NCBI RefSeq assembly: GCF_014218355.1
Contig: NZ_AP023368.1
Span: 3,476,001 to 3,540,000 of the forward strand
Reading direction: 5' to 3'
Source of the DNA: Anaerocolumna chitinilytica
GTDB lineage: Bacteria > Bacillota > Clostridia > Lachnospirales > Lachnospiraceae
DNA: 64,000 bases
Made by a program: the position numbers and the translations under genes. This document shows, one piece after another, positions 19,229 to 28,578 of this stretch (position 1 is the stretch's first letter; each line of letters starts with the position of its first letter). The notes below the pieces were generated by a model. The model saw nothing but the letters and a program-made list of their open reading frames with translations. It searched no databases and was not told where the DNA came from.

Positions 19229-20287
19229 TTAACTTCTGTTTCCGGTTACGACAGAATAAAATTTAGGGCTTATTTTTTGCAATATTACTCCAAAGAAGAT
19301 ACACCCGATTATAATAATTACAGGTATCAACAAATATTCCAATAGCTGAACTAAAATAGTTTGAGGAAATACAAGGAGTGACAATTCTTTTAGCATTGAT
19401 AAATTCATTTCATGGAATACATATATAATAAAAGCATACTTTGATAACCAAATAATTCTATCGCATTTTTTATAAAAAGTAAGCTGACCTGACAATTTTA
19501 TAAAGAACAAAATTCCAATGATTACACTTAGATTATGAATAGCCGGAAGGTAAAAAGAAAAGGCATAATCCATAACAGTAAATCCTGCAAAGAGTATCAT
19601 CGCTAGAAATGAGTTTATACGATCTATTACTTTCACATCCAGTTGATATTTTACTACGTAATACCCCAGTGTAAAAAACACTATCGTCTGATTGTCCAGA
19701 AAAGGGATTGTGATATTACTAAACCAAAGACCCGCAAGCAAGGCCAGCAGGAGCACCGGTGCCTTATCAACTATTTTTTTAATGACAATTGCCAGTATAT
19801 TCAATAAGAATAAGTCTCTTAAAAACCATAAAGTATACAGATATGGATAGTTACCATTGAGATAGGTGTAAGCTTTAAGCCAATCCAGAAGACCATAATC
19901 TCTAACATAATAACTGTCTCTGGGAAAATATGCTGCGATTATTTTAATGGTCTGGGCACAATAACTAAACAATATCCAAAAACTATTCCAAAATAGATAT
20001 GGCAGCAGAACAGACCTGCATTTCTTTTTCATATTCGTAACCCACCTAAACTCTTTCGAGTAAAGCAAAATACTTGAAATAAGAAAGAATAACGGGACAG
20101 CTGTTCTTGAAATTGACTGTGATAGGATATAAATCAGAAAATCAAGGCATTGTTTTGATAAACTTCCTCCTGATAAGCTGTTATAAGCCGTTACCGCCGG
20201 ACTGCTGTGTATAAAAACCACCATAATTATGGATAGAAATTTCAAAATATTAATTCTGGCTGATAACCTTTCATCTATGCGATACAT
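19229..20287 (-). CDS. Acyltransferase 3 family membrane protein
   Basis: 352 residues with about ten membrane helices. The start RINILKFLSIIMVVFIHSSPAV carries the conserved His of the first helix in acyltransferase-3 proteins (OafA/WecH type), and a polar RDLF motif occurs after helix 4. These proteins O-acetylate or O-succinylate surface sugars on the outer side of the membrane. Here it likely modifies the polymer built by the surrounding genes. It starts 23 bases after the large membrane protein gene. Substrate and acyl group cannot be told from sequence. Confidence 0.85.
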   Translation of the reverse strand: MYRIDERLSARINILKFLSIIMVVFIHSSPAVTAYNSLSGGSLSKQCLDFLIYILSQSISRTAVPLFFLISSILLYSKEFRWVTNMKKKCRSVLLPYLFWNSFWILFSYCAQTIKIIAAYFPRDSYYVRDYGLLDWLKAYTYLNGNYPYLYTLWFLRDLFLLNILAIVIKKIVDKAPVLLLALLAGLWFSNITIPFLDNQTIVFFTLGYYVVKYQLDVKVIDRINSFLAMILFAGFTVMDYAFSFYLPAIHNLSVIIGILFFIKLSGQLTFYKKCDRIIWLSKYAFIIYVFHEMNLSMLKELSLLVFPQTILVQLLEYLLIPVIIIIGCIFFGVILQKISPKFYSVVTGNRS

Positions 20288-20310
20288 AAAATACCATACC
20301 TTTGCTACAA

Positions 20311-22644
20311 TTATTGTGTGCCATCCGCTTTCTTTTCGATTGCTTTGATTTCATCCGCATAATCAGACAAGTAATCAATTTGAGGATCATAAGGACTATA
20401 AACATTCTGCTTCATCATATAAACCACGTAGATATCATCCTCAAAATAAACCTTGAAATTGTCCGGATACCTCTTTTTAAATTCTTGTGCCCAATAATAT
20501 GCCTGGGATTCAATGACTGCACGTTGATAGTAATAGTCCTGCACATCCCCCAGATAAGCAAAATTCTTGGCTGCGTATTTCAGATTCACATCCACATAGC
20601 CATAGATGTAATCATTTAACACATGCTTTTCTATAAAAAAGAAAACATACTTGGTCGGAAAAGTAAAAAGTTTTTGATTCCCGTTTACCATATCCATAAA
20701 CTGAGCCAGCTGTGTATGGTAGCCATAGTCCAAAACATCATAGTATTCCTCGGTAGGAGAAACAATCGTATAAGTGTCTTTGGGATATGTCTTCTTAATA
20801 TTTCGCAGGACATACTCGGATTCGTTATAATATGCCTGATCAAAATAGAAGAAGCTGTGCACCCAGCCAAGCAGAATAATGGCAGATGCTATACCGACGC
20901 CAAGAAAGAGTGAAAACGTCCTAAGGAAGGCCTGGTAGTAGCGATTCTTCCAGCCTCCTGCTATACGAAATGCAAAATCCAGCGGAATTATATAGATAAA
21001 CCCGCTGATTGGCTCCGCAAAAGTTGCTATTCTAGCCACCTCAATCAACTGGACAATTCCCAATTTTTTAGCGGCTCCAAATATACAAAGAATAAACATA
21101 TTGATGATTATTGCCAAATACACCTGCCCAATACTTCTGGTCTTTTTTCGTAAAATCATTAGGATTGAACATAAAAATCCTAACAACATACACACAAACA
21201 GTACCAGTATTGCTTCCTCGTTATATATCGTTGTACTGGCAAAGCTGAATAAGGAATTACCTACATAGATTACAATTTCCTTTGCAGACATCTTTGAGTA
21301 GTCGATTTTTACCTTTGTTTCATCTTCTGCGGACGTATCCTCGTTGCCCTCGCCTGCAACATTTTCCCCTAATGCTTCATTCAGATTAGTTTCATACTTC
21401 GTTTCCGCTCCCTGCCATTTCTTACCCTCGATTACGCTGGTTGCCCAGTTCATGGAGCCATTGAAAGGGACTCCTCTGGCAAGAAAAGCTGCCATTGGAA
21501 GAACTGCTATCACTGCCCCCATTATTCCGCAAAACATCAGCGGAACAAAGTACTGTTTCTTTAAGACCTTTGGAAGGTAAGCCAGTCCAATTGCTATTAC
21601 CATAAAAATCGCTGCAATCGCGGTAAAAAAATGATATGCAATGACCAATGAGACACATATCATAACAAAAAGGGCATCGGAATTCAGATATCTCCGGTTG
21701 ATGTAGGAATTCATACGAAAGAAAGACCGAAGCCTTGAATCACTTTCAACCACAGATTTTTTTCTGTCCTGCTTCAGATAGCGGAACATAAAATAGGCAA
21801 GTCCGATAACAGCATACATGGCTGCCTCTTGCGGCAGGGCAGCTGCGTAACGGCTTTGATTCAGCATAAGGCTAACCACTACTGCAACCGTTATCGGTGT
21901 ATACTTCCCATAAAAAATCTGTTTTGCTAACAAAAATATTCCAATGATAAGGAGCACTGTTTGATATGTCCCCGAATAAAGCAGTATCTCACGCAGGTTT
22001 AGTTGAAAGAACGCACGAAGGATAAGTATCATAATATGCATTCCATAGGGATAGACTCCCTCGAAAAACATTTTGCCCTTTTCCATGCCATAAATCCAGG
22101 ATTGATGCACCGGTATATCCGGAAACTGATAGCTATGATACTTCATAACAAAGTGCGTGAGAAAATATATATTGTATAGAACCAGACTTGTTAAGAGAAT
22201 CGTTTCCAGCCAGTTCTTTCTAATATACTTCCATATTTTCCACTGCAGTAATGACCGCCATAAAGTCTTTGACCTTTCTCTAATCTTACGCGTTAAGTAT
22301 TTGACTAATCTTTCTTCATTACTTGCCTCCCATAATTCCAGAATGGTAACCTTACAGCGATAAAAAAACTGTTTATCAGAGAAATTCCAGATTATAAAGG
22401 AATAAATAAGTACATTGCTTCCAATGATTGAGAAACGATTTAAGATATTGAAAAACCCAAGGAGGTATACCAGGTTAATTTCCAGTGCTGCCTGGGTAAG
22501 CAAGCAAAACCAAAAACGATAACTATAGCTTTTATTTAAAAGATATTTTCTCCAAACAATCAGCGGAATCAGAAAATCCCGTACCACACTGCATAATAGT
22601 ACTAAAACCAAAGACACTATATATGCATTCGTATCAACTATCAT
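20311..22644 (-). CDS. Large polytopic membrane protein, GT-C-like
   Basis: 777 residues. The N-terminal part has four hydrophobic segments, then a basic cytoplasmic stretch (about 105-145), about ten further helices, and a soluble C-terminal domain (about 615-777). The first large outer loop, with DIPVHQSWIYG and GVYPYGMHIM, resembles the acidic loop of GT-C glycosyltransferases, which use lipid-linked sugars outside the membrane. An acidic insertion is found at about 410-440. I do not recognise a named family. The tandem repeat array lies immediately upstream. A role as polymer-modifying transferase or polymerase is inferred from layout and neighbours. Confidence 0.6.
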   Translation of the reverse strand: MIVDTNAYIVSLVLVLLCSVVRDFLIPLIVWRKYLLNKSYSYRFWFCLLTQAALEINLVYLLGFFNILNRFSIIGSNVLIYSFIIWNFSDKQFFYRCKVTILELWEASNEERLVKYLTRKIRERSKTLWRSLLQWKIWKYIRKNWLETILLTSLVLYNIYFLTHFVMKYHSYQFPDIPVHQSWIYGMEKGKMFFEGVYPYGMHIMILILRAFFQLNLREILLYSGTYQTVLLIIGIFLLAKQIFYGKYTPITVAVVVSLMLNQSRYAAALPQEAAMYAVIGLAYFMFRYLKQDRKKSVVESDSRLRSFFRMNSYINRRYLNSDALFVMICVSLVIAYHFFTAIAAIFMVIAIGLAYLPKVLKKQYFVPLMFCGIMGAVIAVLPMAAFLARGVPFNGSMNWATSVIEGKKWQGAETKYETNLNEALGENVAGEGNEDTSAEDETKVKIDYSKMSAKEIVIYVGNSLFSFASTTIYNEEAILVLFVCMLLGFLCSILMILRKKTRSIGQVYLAIIINMFILCIFGAAKKLGIVQLIEVARIATFAEPISGFIYIIPLDFAFRIAGGWKNRYYQAFLRTFSLFLGVGIASAIILLGWVHSFFYFDQAYYNESEYVLRNIKKTYPKDTYTIVSPTEEYYDVLDYGYHTQLAQFMDMVNGNQKLFTFPTKYVFFFIEKHVLNDYIYGYVDVNLKYAAKNFAYLGDVQDYYYQRAVIESQAYYWAQEFKKRYPDNFKVYFEDDIYVVYMMKQNVYSPYDPQIDYLSDYADEIKAIEKKADGTQ

Positions 22645-22701
22645 CTTCTTTTCTCACCTCACTTCTCTCATTTATACAAACAACCATTCCAGTCTCTATG
22701 G

Positions 22702-22959
22702 GCCTCATGTTTGCGCTGAGGATTACACAGGCACAAACATGTGTGTGAAAATTGCCTTTTAATTTTCACACTACAATCATACCTTCCCAACGCGCCTCAT
22801 GTTTGCGCCGAGGATTACGCAGGCACAAACATGTGTGTGAAAATTGCCTTTTAATTTTCACACTACAATCATGCCTTCCCAACGCGCCTCATGTTTATGC
22901 CGAGGATTACGCAGGCACAAACATGTGTGTGAAAATTGCCTTTTAATTTTCACACTACA
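22702..22959. repeat. Three tandem copies of a 92-bp double-hairpin repeat
   Basis: Copies start at 22702, 22794 and 22886, an exact 92-base period; the third copy is cut short and overlaps the stop codon of the flippase gene (22955-22957). Each unit contains two dyads. The first is CATGTTTG...CAAACATG with a further GCC/GGC pairing inside. The second is GTGTGAAAATT/AATTTTCACAC with a seven-base loop. Copies differ by only a few bases, and the differences keep the pairing. The array fills most of the 310-base gap between the flippase and the large membrane protein, so it is probably transcribed within the operon. Confidence 0.9.
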
Positions 22960-24406
22960 TACTATCTTTCAATCCACTTATAATATTCCCGACTGAGCGG
23001 TATTCCTTACTGATAAAGATAACATAAATGCAACATCCAGCCAGATATACAAAACCTCCGGCACAAATCTGAAGAAGCAATCTTAGGAAATTATTGAAAG
23101 GAAGACCACCCAAAGAATATACCGCTGCAAATTCTAACACACCGCAAATCACAAAAGGCCTCAAGGTCTTAAACAGCTGATTCACCTTGTAGATATGCCG
23201 TATATAAACCATCTGATATGTGCATACAACTAATTCAGCCCCAAATGTACCAATAACAGTTCCGCTAGCTCCTAGCCCTGGAATAAGCAAAAGATTTAAT
23301 ATAATGTTAGTCAGTGCTCCCAAAGACACGGACCACATATATACATGCTCCCTATGAAATGGAATTAGATATTGTGTCTGTACAACGTTAACGATACTCA
23401 TGGGAATCATAACCATAGCAAGCTCCATGGTGAGAAGAATCGTAGGTTCATATTCCTTTCCAAAAAACCAGGGTACAAAGTTTGATGCCACTCCAGCAAT
23501 TCCAAAACAGAGTGCACAGCAGACGAAACTGTTAAATCTGATGGAATTCTTCATCTTCTGCACACCTTCCTCTATTCTGTTATTTGCAACCAGATTTGAG
23601 ATTCTTGGCAGCATAACCGTATCCAGTGCTGATAGAATTCCCTTGGGGAGGTTAATGATATTTTCAGCAAAAGCATAAAAAGCTACTACAGTGGTGCTCT
23701 TAACAAGAACACCAAGCATAATTTTATCCAGCCAGTTATAGATGCTTAAAGCAAAGAGCGGAACAAACAGTTTCAAATTCGGTACAATATGACAGGTGAT
23801 ATCTTCTTTTTTCAGAGTTACCCTCTTAACTAAGGGGAACAGAAACGGAATAAGCTGTACCTGCTCCAGCAAAAAACAAACTGACATTACGCAGGTATAT
23901 ATCCAAAGGTCCCTGTCAGAATGTACAAAAGTAAAAACGCAGACAATAATCAGTGTTCGGGATATCAGACTTCTTATAGTAGTTAACCGAAACCTTTCCA
24001 TGCCGTAAAAGAACCAGCTGACATCAAAAAGGATGGAGGCTACATAGATTAGCTGCATCCAATATACTCTCCGGTCTTCTTTAAAAACTGTCAGCACCAG
24101 CAAAATAAAGATTAGGATAGAGAGAATAGAAGTTAGAATTTGTATGGTAAAAATCCCCCAAAAGACTCTGCTTCTCTTCCCGATATCCTCTCTGCAGGCA
24201 GCGATGCTTCGGTTTCCGTAATTATCAAGTCCCAGCTTTCCAAACATTATAAAATAGCAGGCAACCGTGCTGGAAAAGGTATACACTCCAACCTGCTCCG
24301 CTCCCAGCACACGAGCTATATAAGGTGTAACAATAAGCGGCAAAATGCAAATGGACAAGCGGTATATGACATTGTATATATAGTTTTTCTTAATATCTAT
24401 GCCCAT
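22955..24406 (-). CDS. Wzx-type polysaccharide flippase
   Basis: 483 residues with about 14 membrane helices, starting MGIDIKKNYIYNVIYRLSIC and continuing LPLIVTPYIARVLGAEQVGVYTF, the classic N-terminus of oligosaccharide flippases of the MOP superfamily (Wzx/RfbX). It would move lipid-linked repeat units across the membrane. It is distinct from PelG (30402-31850), so the locus encodes two exporters of the same superfamily. The TAG stop lies inside the third copy of the 92-bp repeat. It starts 15 bases after the GT2-LRR gene. Confidence 0.88.
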   Translation of the reverse strand: MGIDIKKNYIYNVIYRLSICILPLIVTPYIARVLGAEQVGVYTFSSTVACYFIMFGKLGLDNYGNRSIAACREDIGKRSRVFWGIFTIQILTSILSILIFILLVLTVFKEDRRVYWMQLIYVASILFDVSWFFYGMERFRLTTIRSLISRTLIIVCVFTFVHSDRDLWIYTCVMSVCFLLEQVQLIPFLFPLVKRVTLKKEDITCHIVPNLKLFVPLFALSIYNWLDKIMLGVLVKSTTVVAFYAFAENIINLPKGILSALDTVMLPRISNLVANNRIEEGVQKMKNSIRFNSFVCCALCFGIAGVASNFVPWFFGKEYEPTILLTMELAMVMIPMSIVNVVQTQYLIPFHREHVYMWSVSLGALTNIILNLLLIPGLGASGTVIGTFGAELVVCTYQMVYIRHIYKVNQLFKTLRPFVICGVLEFAAVYSLGGLPFNNFLRLLLQICAGGFVYLAGCCIYVIFISKEYRSVGNIISGLKDSM

Positions 24407-24421
24407 TTTTTCATTCCTCTA

Positions 24422-26344
24422 CTAGTTAGAAGTATTCTCTTCCTCAATATTTTCCTGCATCTGAAACTCTACACGCTTTTCAAAAGCTGTCGGTGAAATT
24501 GCAATATCTCCTGATAAAATAATTACTTTTACAAGGGAAGTACATTTGGCAAAGGCCTGATGATTAATAGAAAGCACTTTCTTAGGTATCTTAATCTGCT
24601 TTAGGCCGGAACATCCGTAGAAAGTTCGTTCATAAATCCGTCCGATCTGGGTCGGCAGCTGAAAATAAGTTAAAGCTTCACAATGCATAAAGGCACTTTT
24701 GCCCATATATTTTAATGTATCAATCTGTGGTAATACTGCTGTCTCAAGCTGTTTACAATATGCAAAAGCATAACTTCCCAAAACCTTTACTTTTCCCGTC
24801 AGAAATATTTTCTTAAGCCTGCCGCATCCCATAAAAGCACCTCTTCCCACAAATTCCAGCATACTGCCCTGTCCAAACTCTACTGCACCAAGATTCGTAC
24901 ATCCAGCAAAGGTGAATCGAGGAATTTTTACAAGGGCTGTAGGGAAAATATTGCCGGTAAAATTCAACTTTTTTAAAGAACAACACTCGGCAAAGGCAGC
25001 TTTTCCAATTTCAACTATACTGGAGGGCAGCCAGAGATTCTCCAGAGCACTGCAGCCCGCAAAGGCATAGTCACCGATTTTTCCAAGGCGGCTTCCTTCC
25101 TTCACAAAAATATTTTGTAAGCTCTTGCAATTTTGAAAAGCATGGGCCTGAATCTCTTGTACCGTATTCGGTATTTCAACAGAAATAAGCTGGTCACAAC
25201 CATAGAACATGCTTTTTTTTATAACCGTTACATATTCAGGAATTACGATATTTTTCAACCTGTGATTAAACATAAAATCAAGAGGATTCTCCTCGTTATA
25301 TTGGCGGGCAGAAGAAAAAAGTATATTTTCCTCCTTCGTTACGTTCTGCAGAATTGAGGGCTTTAACGCTTTTACCCTTTCAAACTTGCCTTTCCGGAAA
25401 AGACGGAGATCATTGCTGATTCGTATATTCTCATATACCTGGGACATAGTTCTTAACAGCCATTTTAGCAGATACCTGAAAGCTTTTCCAAGGTTTCGAA
25501 GCAACAGGAAAACGGAATGAATAGGGGCCTTCATAAAATATACCAGGATATATCCCGCATAATTCAGCCACAGATAATTAGCCCTTGCCAGACGTATCAT
25601 TCTGCTATACATACTCTGTGACATTTTTTTGTCGACCAAAAGGAGGTCCATGTATTTATAGAAAATATTTTGGCAATCCTTTAGGTCATTAAACTCATAC
25701 TCTTTATTATCTGAAGTAATACTGCATTCACATAAATTAACAGGGGTAATCAACACTTTTTTCTTCTTACTCAGTCTGATAAGCATATCTCCGTCAATAA
25801 AATTTGTAAACCGACTATCAAACCCCCCTGCCTCTTTCACAGCTTCTCTTTTGTATATGACCTGAGCAGACATTTTCCCAGGGTTATCCAAAATCCATCT
25901 TGAGGGTTCGAAGGTCAGATGTTCAATCAACGGCTCTGCTGCAACATGAGCCTCCCTCTTATCAAGAAGCAGCCCATTACTGCTGGAAGCCGCAGCCTCT
26001 GTATTATTCTTAAGTTGTTCCAGCTGCAACAACACCTTAGTAGAGTCCCAGGAATCATTGCTGTTTAAGAAGGCGATATATTCTCCTGTCACATAATCCA
26101 GGGTAAAATTACGAATCTCAGCAGCAGACAGCAGCTGGTCCATCTTAAGATATTCCACATTAGGATAAGCAGTCAAATCCTCCTGCAAGCTGAGGCTATA
26201 GATACTGTTTGGTTCATTTGCATCTGCCACCAACACTCTGATTGGCGAATATATTTGATTAAGAATACTATTTAGCGTTTTTAAAATACTCAAGGTGGTA
26301 TCTCTTCTTGCAATTAAAACAACGCTTAGTAACGAATTTTCCAT
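24422..26344 (-). CDS. GT2 glycosyltransferase fused to BspA-type leucine-rich repeats
   Basis: 640 residues from the ATG at 26344. An upstream in-frame ATG at 26404 lies in a repeat element and adds residues foreign to the family. Residues 1 to about 230 form a GT-A family 2 domain (SVVLIARRDTTLSILKTLNS, FDSRFTNFIDGDMLIRL), but the metal-site region reads FLNSNDSW instead of the usual LDSDD. A basic, amphipathic stretch (about 265-320) may touch the membrane. From about 345 to 625 come some eleven LRR_5 repeats of the pattern AF-x-x-C-x-x-L-x-x-hydrophobic. There is no signal peptide. LRR_5 repeats usually occur on secreted proteins, so the fusion is odd. Confidence 0.82.
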   Translation of the reverse strand: MENSLLSVVLIARRDTTLSILKTLNSILNQIYSPIRVLVADANEPNSIYSLSLQEDLTAYPNVEYLKMDQLLSAAEIRNFTLDYVTGEYIAFLNSNDSWDSTKVLLQLEQLKNNTEAAASSSNGLLLDKREAHVAAEPLIEHLTFEPSRWILDNPGKMSAQVIYKREAVKEAGGFDSRFTNFIDGDMLIRLSKKKKVLITPVNLCECSITSDNKEYEFNDLKDCQNIFYKYMDLLLVDKKMSQSMYSRMIRLARANYLWLNYAGYILVYFMKAPIHSVFLLLRNLGKAFRYLLKWLLRTMSQVYENIRISNDLRLFRKGKFERVKALKPSILQNVTKEENILFSSARQYNEENPLDFMFNHRLKNIVIPEYVTVIKKSMFYGCDQLISVEIPNTVQEIQAHAFQNCKSLQNIFVKEGSRLGKIGDYAFAGCSALENLWLPSSIVEIGKAAFAECCSLKKLNFTGNIFPTALVKIPRFTFAGCTNLGAVEFGQGSMLEFVGRGAFMGCGRLKKIFLTGKVKVLGSYAFAYCKQLETAVLPQIDTLKYMGKSAFMHCEALTYFQLPTQIGRIYERTFYGCSGLKQIKIPKKVLSINHQAFAKCTSLVKVIILSGDIAISPTAFEKRVEFQMQENIEEENTSN

Positions 26345-26357
26345 ATTAATTCCCACG

Positions 26358-26421
26358 CCTTTCCAACGCTCATTAGGTTTGGGCCGAGGATTACCCGGGC
26401 ACAAACATGTGTGTGAAAATT
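26358..26421. repeat. Degenerate single copy of the 92-bp repeat
   Basis: This stretch shares most of its bases with the units at 22702-22959, including GCCGAGGATTAC and GGCACAAACATGTGTGTG. The left arm of hairpin one is reduced to GTTTG, and the right arm of hairpin two is lost. It lies between the DUF4832 gene and the GT2-LRR gene, just upstream of the latter's start. Confidence 0.85.
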
Positions 26422-26435
26422 ATCCATACTCGGTT

Positions 26436-27815
26436 TTAATTACCAAGGATGAAATTACCAAGGCTATAGACTCCGGTATAATCAAGCGCTGCGAAGGTGT
26501 TTGCAATCTTTATAGGCTGCTCGGACAGCGGATCATAAATCCCCATGCAGAGACTGTATTGGTATTGCTTGTGTTCCTTCTCTGTAAGCCACTCTGCTGC
26601 AGGTAACACCGCCTCTAATAATACCTTCTCGTTCGGCAGCCATTTACGGGTATCTGTATCAGCAGTACATTTATGCACCACGAAAAGGGCAGCAGTTCGA
26701 ATTATAAGCTTTACTTCAAATTTATGATAACAAGGGGAAAATCCCATGTTGGTGATTTTTATAGATACTTTTATATTACCGCTCTTATCAGAGGCAAGGG
26801 ACAGATCGACCTCTTCTAAGGTAAAACGATAACCCAGATGAGCTGTAATGTAGTCATATGCCGTTTTCTCTTTCCACAGGGCAAAACCACACTTACTTTT
26901 TTTCCATTTATGAAGCACCTGTTCGTCATACTCACTATGCAGATAAGAAACTTTCATTTCCCTCAAAGTGCTTATTGCCAGCGTTGGGTCATTATAGGCA
27001 CATTCATTAATAACCTCACCACCATTGGAAACGTAGTTGCATAACTCACTCTGAAACTTAAGTTCATCCTCACGTACCCATTTATCGCTATATTCTTTGG
27101 AATCAATCGCCTTGATATCTCCATAGGTACCAAAATCAACTTCTGAGGCCATCATACCGTCATTGAAGAGTGAAAACCTGGCCTTTTGAATATCTGTATA
27201 ACCAGTCTCTGCGTCCAAGGGTTTATATGTTTGAAATAACATCCGCCAGAAACTGGGACATCGCAGTGCTATTTGCGTATTTTCCCCGGTACATTCGTAC
27301 AGCTGTTTTGCCAGCCGTGCCATATTGCGGTCACTTAAATATCTTGAACTGTGCATTTCTCCCCAACTGCCGATGAAAAGTCCCTGCACGATGTAAATAT
27401 TATTCGCATATTCTTTCAGAAGTAATGATAGCTGCTTCATATGATTTAGGATGATTGTGATGTCCTTGGGTTCATTTAAAATACCTTTCCCTTCCCAATC
27501 ATATACAAAACGAACAATCATTTGCTTTTTTTGGATAATAAAATATTGAAAGATACGCTCTATATTATTAATAGCTTTTTCTGATAATGGCATTTCATTA
27601 TAAGGAAGGAGATTGATTTCCACGAGACATAGTTGATGAGCAGTATTAATTGAAATCTGTTCTACCATCTTCCCTTCCGGCTGCAGCATTGCAGAATCAG
27701 CATAAAAACGATAGATTGCGTATAATCCGCAATAGGGATTATTCAGAGACTCCGCTTTTTCTGTTTTTGGAAGCGGCATCCACTTAAATTTAGTAACAGG
27801 ACCCTTTCGTGACAT
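26436..27815 (-). CDS. DUF4874/DUF4832 protein (glycosidase-like barrel, unknown function)
   Basis: 459 residues from the ATG at 27815, which has GGAAGGTG seven bases upstream; an in-frame start at 27851 would overlap the previous gene. The N-terminal part (NPYCGLYAIYRFYADS, then QLCLVEINLLPYNEMPLS and MIVRFVYDWEGKG) matches my memory of DUF4874, and the central part with LFIGSWGEMHSSRY, ALRCPSFWR and FNDGMMASEVDFGTYG matches DUF4832. These pairs look like a TIM-barrel glycoside hydrolase with a C-terminal beta-sandwich, and occur in exopolysaccharide loci. No signal peptide is visible, which is unusual if it acts on an extracellular polymer. Substrate unknown. Confidence 0.8.
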   Translation of the reverse strand: MSRKGPVTKFKWMPLPKTEKAESLNNPYCGLYAIYRFYADSAMLQPEGKMVEQISINTAHQLCLVEINLLPYNEMPLSEKAINNIERIFQYFIIQKKQMIVRFVYDWEGKGILNEPKDITIILNHMKQLSLLLKEYANNIYIVQGLFIGSWGEMHSSRYLSDRNMARLAKQLYECTGENTQIALRCPSFWRMLFQTYKPLDAETGYTDIQKARFSLFNDGMMASEVDFGTYGDIKAIDSKEYSDKWVREDELKFQSELCNYVSNGGEVINECAYNDPTLAISTLREMKVSYLHSEYDEQVLHKWKKSKCGFALWKEKTAYDYITAHLGYRFTLEEVDLSLASDKSGNIKVSIKITNMGFSPCYHKFEVKLIIRTAALFVVHKCTADTDTRKWLPNEKVLLEAVLPAAEWLTEKEHKQYQYSLCMGIYDPLSEQPIKIANTFAALDYTGVYSLGNFILGN

Positions 27816-27834
27816 ATATGAACACCTTCCATGA

Positions 27835-28578
27835 TTATTTCTGTAACCCATTTTTTACACGTTTTATAACAGTCATGATACTAAGGGGCATAATCATCAT
27901 ATAAAGCATCTGTTTTAACAGTCCTGTGTGCATGCTTAAGCCGGCCTTTCTTTCATGCATAACAGATGCTGTTTCTACTACATTAAATCCTAAGAGCAGC
28001 ATCTGGATAATCATATTGGCATCGGGATAAAAATAATCAAAATTTCCATATATAGAATAATATGTAAATGTTTTTTTGTTCAAGCCTTGCAGCCCCGAGG
28101 TAGGATCGGTTATTGTCTTGCCGGTTGTTCTCTTAATCACCCAGGAAAACATAGCAAGGGATATTTTCTTGATTCCTGAAATCTTAAAAGACTGGCTTCC
28201 CTCTACAAAACGAGAACCAATTACGATATCAGGTAAGTTACCCTCCTCATCCTTTGTCGTCAGACATTGATAAATGTGCGCGATATTAGAGGGGTTATGC
28301 TGACCATCCGCATCTATCTGGATGACATAATCATACCCTCGGCGAACAGCATATTTATAGCCAACCTGCAGGGCAGAACCATACCCCAGATTAAATACAT
28401 GGGTAACCAAAGAGACATGATATTTTTTTGCAATAAGTCCCGTCTGATCCATAGACGCATCATTTACAACCAGAATATCTGCAAAGCTTCGGATTTCAGG
28501 TGTGCACAAATCATTAAATAATGCTGTCATATTCGCTTCTTCATTAAATGCAGGAACTATAATCAATACTTTATTCAT
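27835..28578 (-). CDS. GT2 glycosyltransferase, dolichol-phosphate-mannose-synthase-like
   Basis: 247 residues. It has the GT-A signature VLIIVPAFNEEANMTALF, the DILVVNDASMDQT strand and YVIQIDADGQHNP with a clear DAD metal site, then GSRFVEGSQSFK and an amphipathic C-terminus. This subgroup transfers a sugar to a polyprenyl phosphate carrier. In this locus it would supply lipid-linked sugar to GT-C-like enzymes such as the protein at 20311-22644, in the same way as GtrB. The start codon overlaps the stop of the GT4 gene by four bases, which suggests coupled translation. Confidence 0.88.
   Translation of the reverse strand: MNKVLIIVPAFNEEANMTALFNDLCTPEIRSFADILVVNDASMDQTGLIAKKYHVSLVTHVFNLGYGSALQVGYKYAVRRGYDYVIQIDADGQHNPSNIAHIYQCLTTKDEEGNLPDIVIGSRFVEGSQSFKISGIKKISLAMFSWVIKRTTGKTITDPTSGLQGLNKKTFTYYSIYGNFDYFYPDANMIIQMLLLGFNVVETASVMHERKAGLSMHTGLLKQMLYMMIMPLSIMTVIKRVKNGLQK

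Noticed and set aside
22752..22946. Plus-strand open frame of 64 codons in the repeat array
   Set aside because: It is produced by the repeat period itself (92-base units), has no ribosome site, and its residues simply repeat with the array.
22702..22959. CRISPR array
   Set aside because: The units are contiguous 92-bp repeats with no unique spacers, and no cas gene is nearby.
26344..26404. Upstream start of the GT2-LRR gene at 26404
   Set aside because: The added residues are encoded by the dispersed repeat and precede a normal GT2 N-terminus beginning at 26344.
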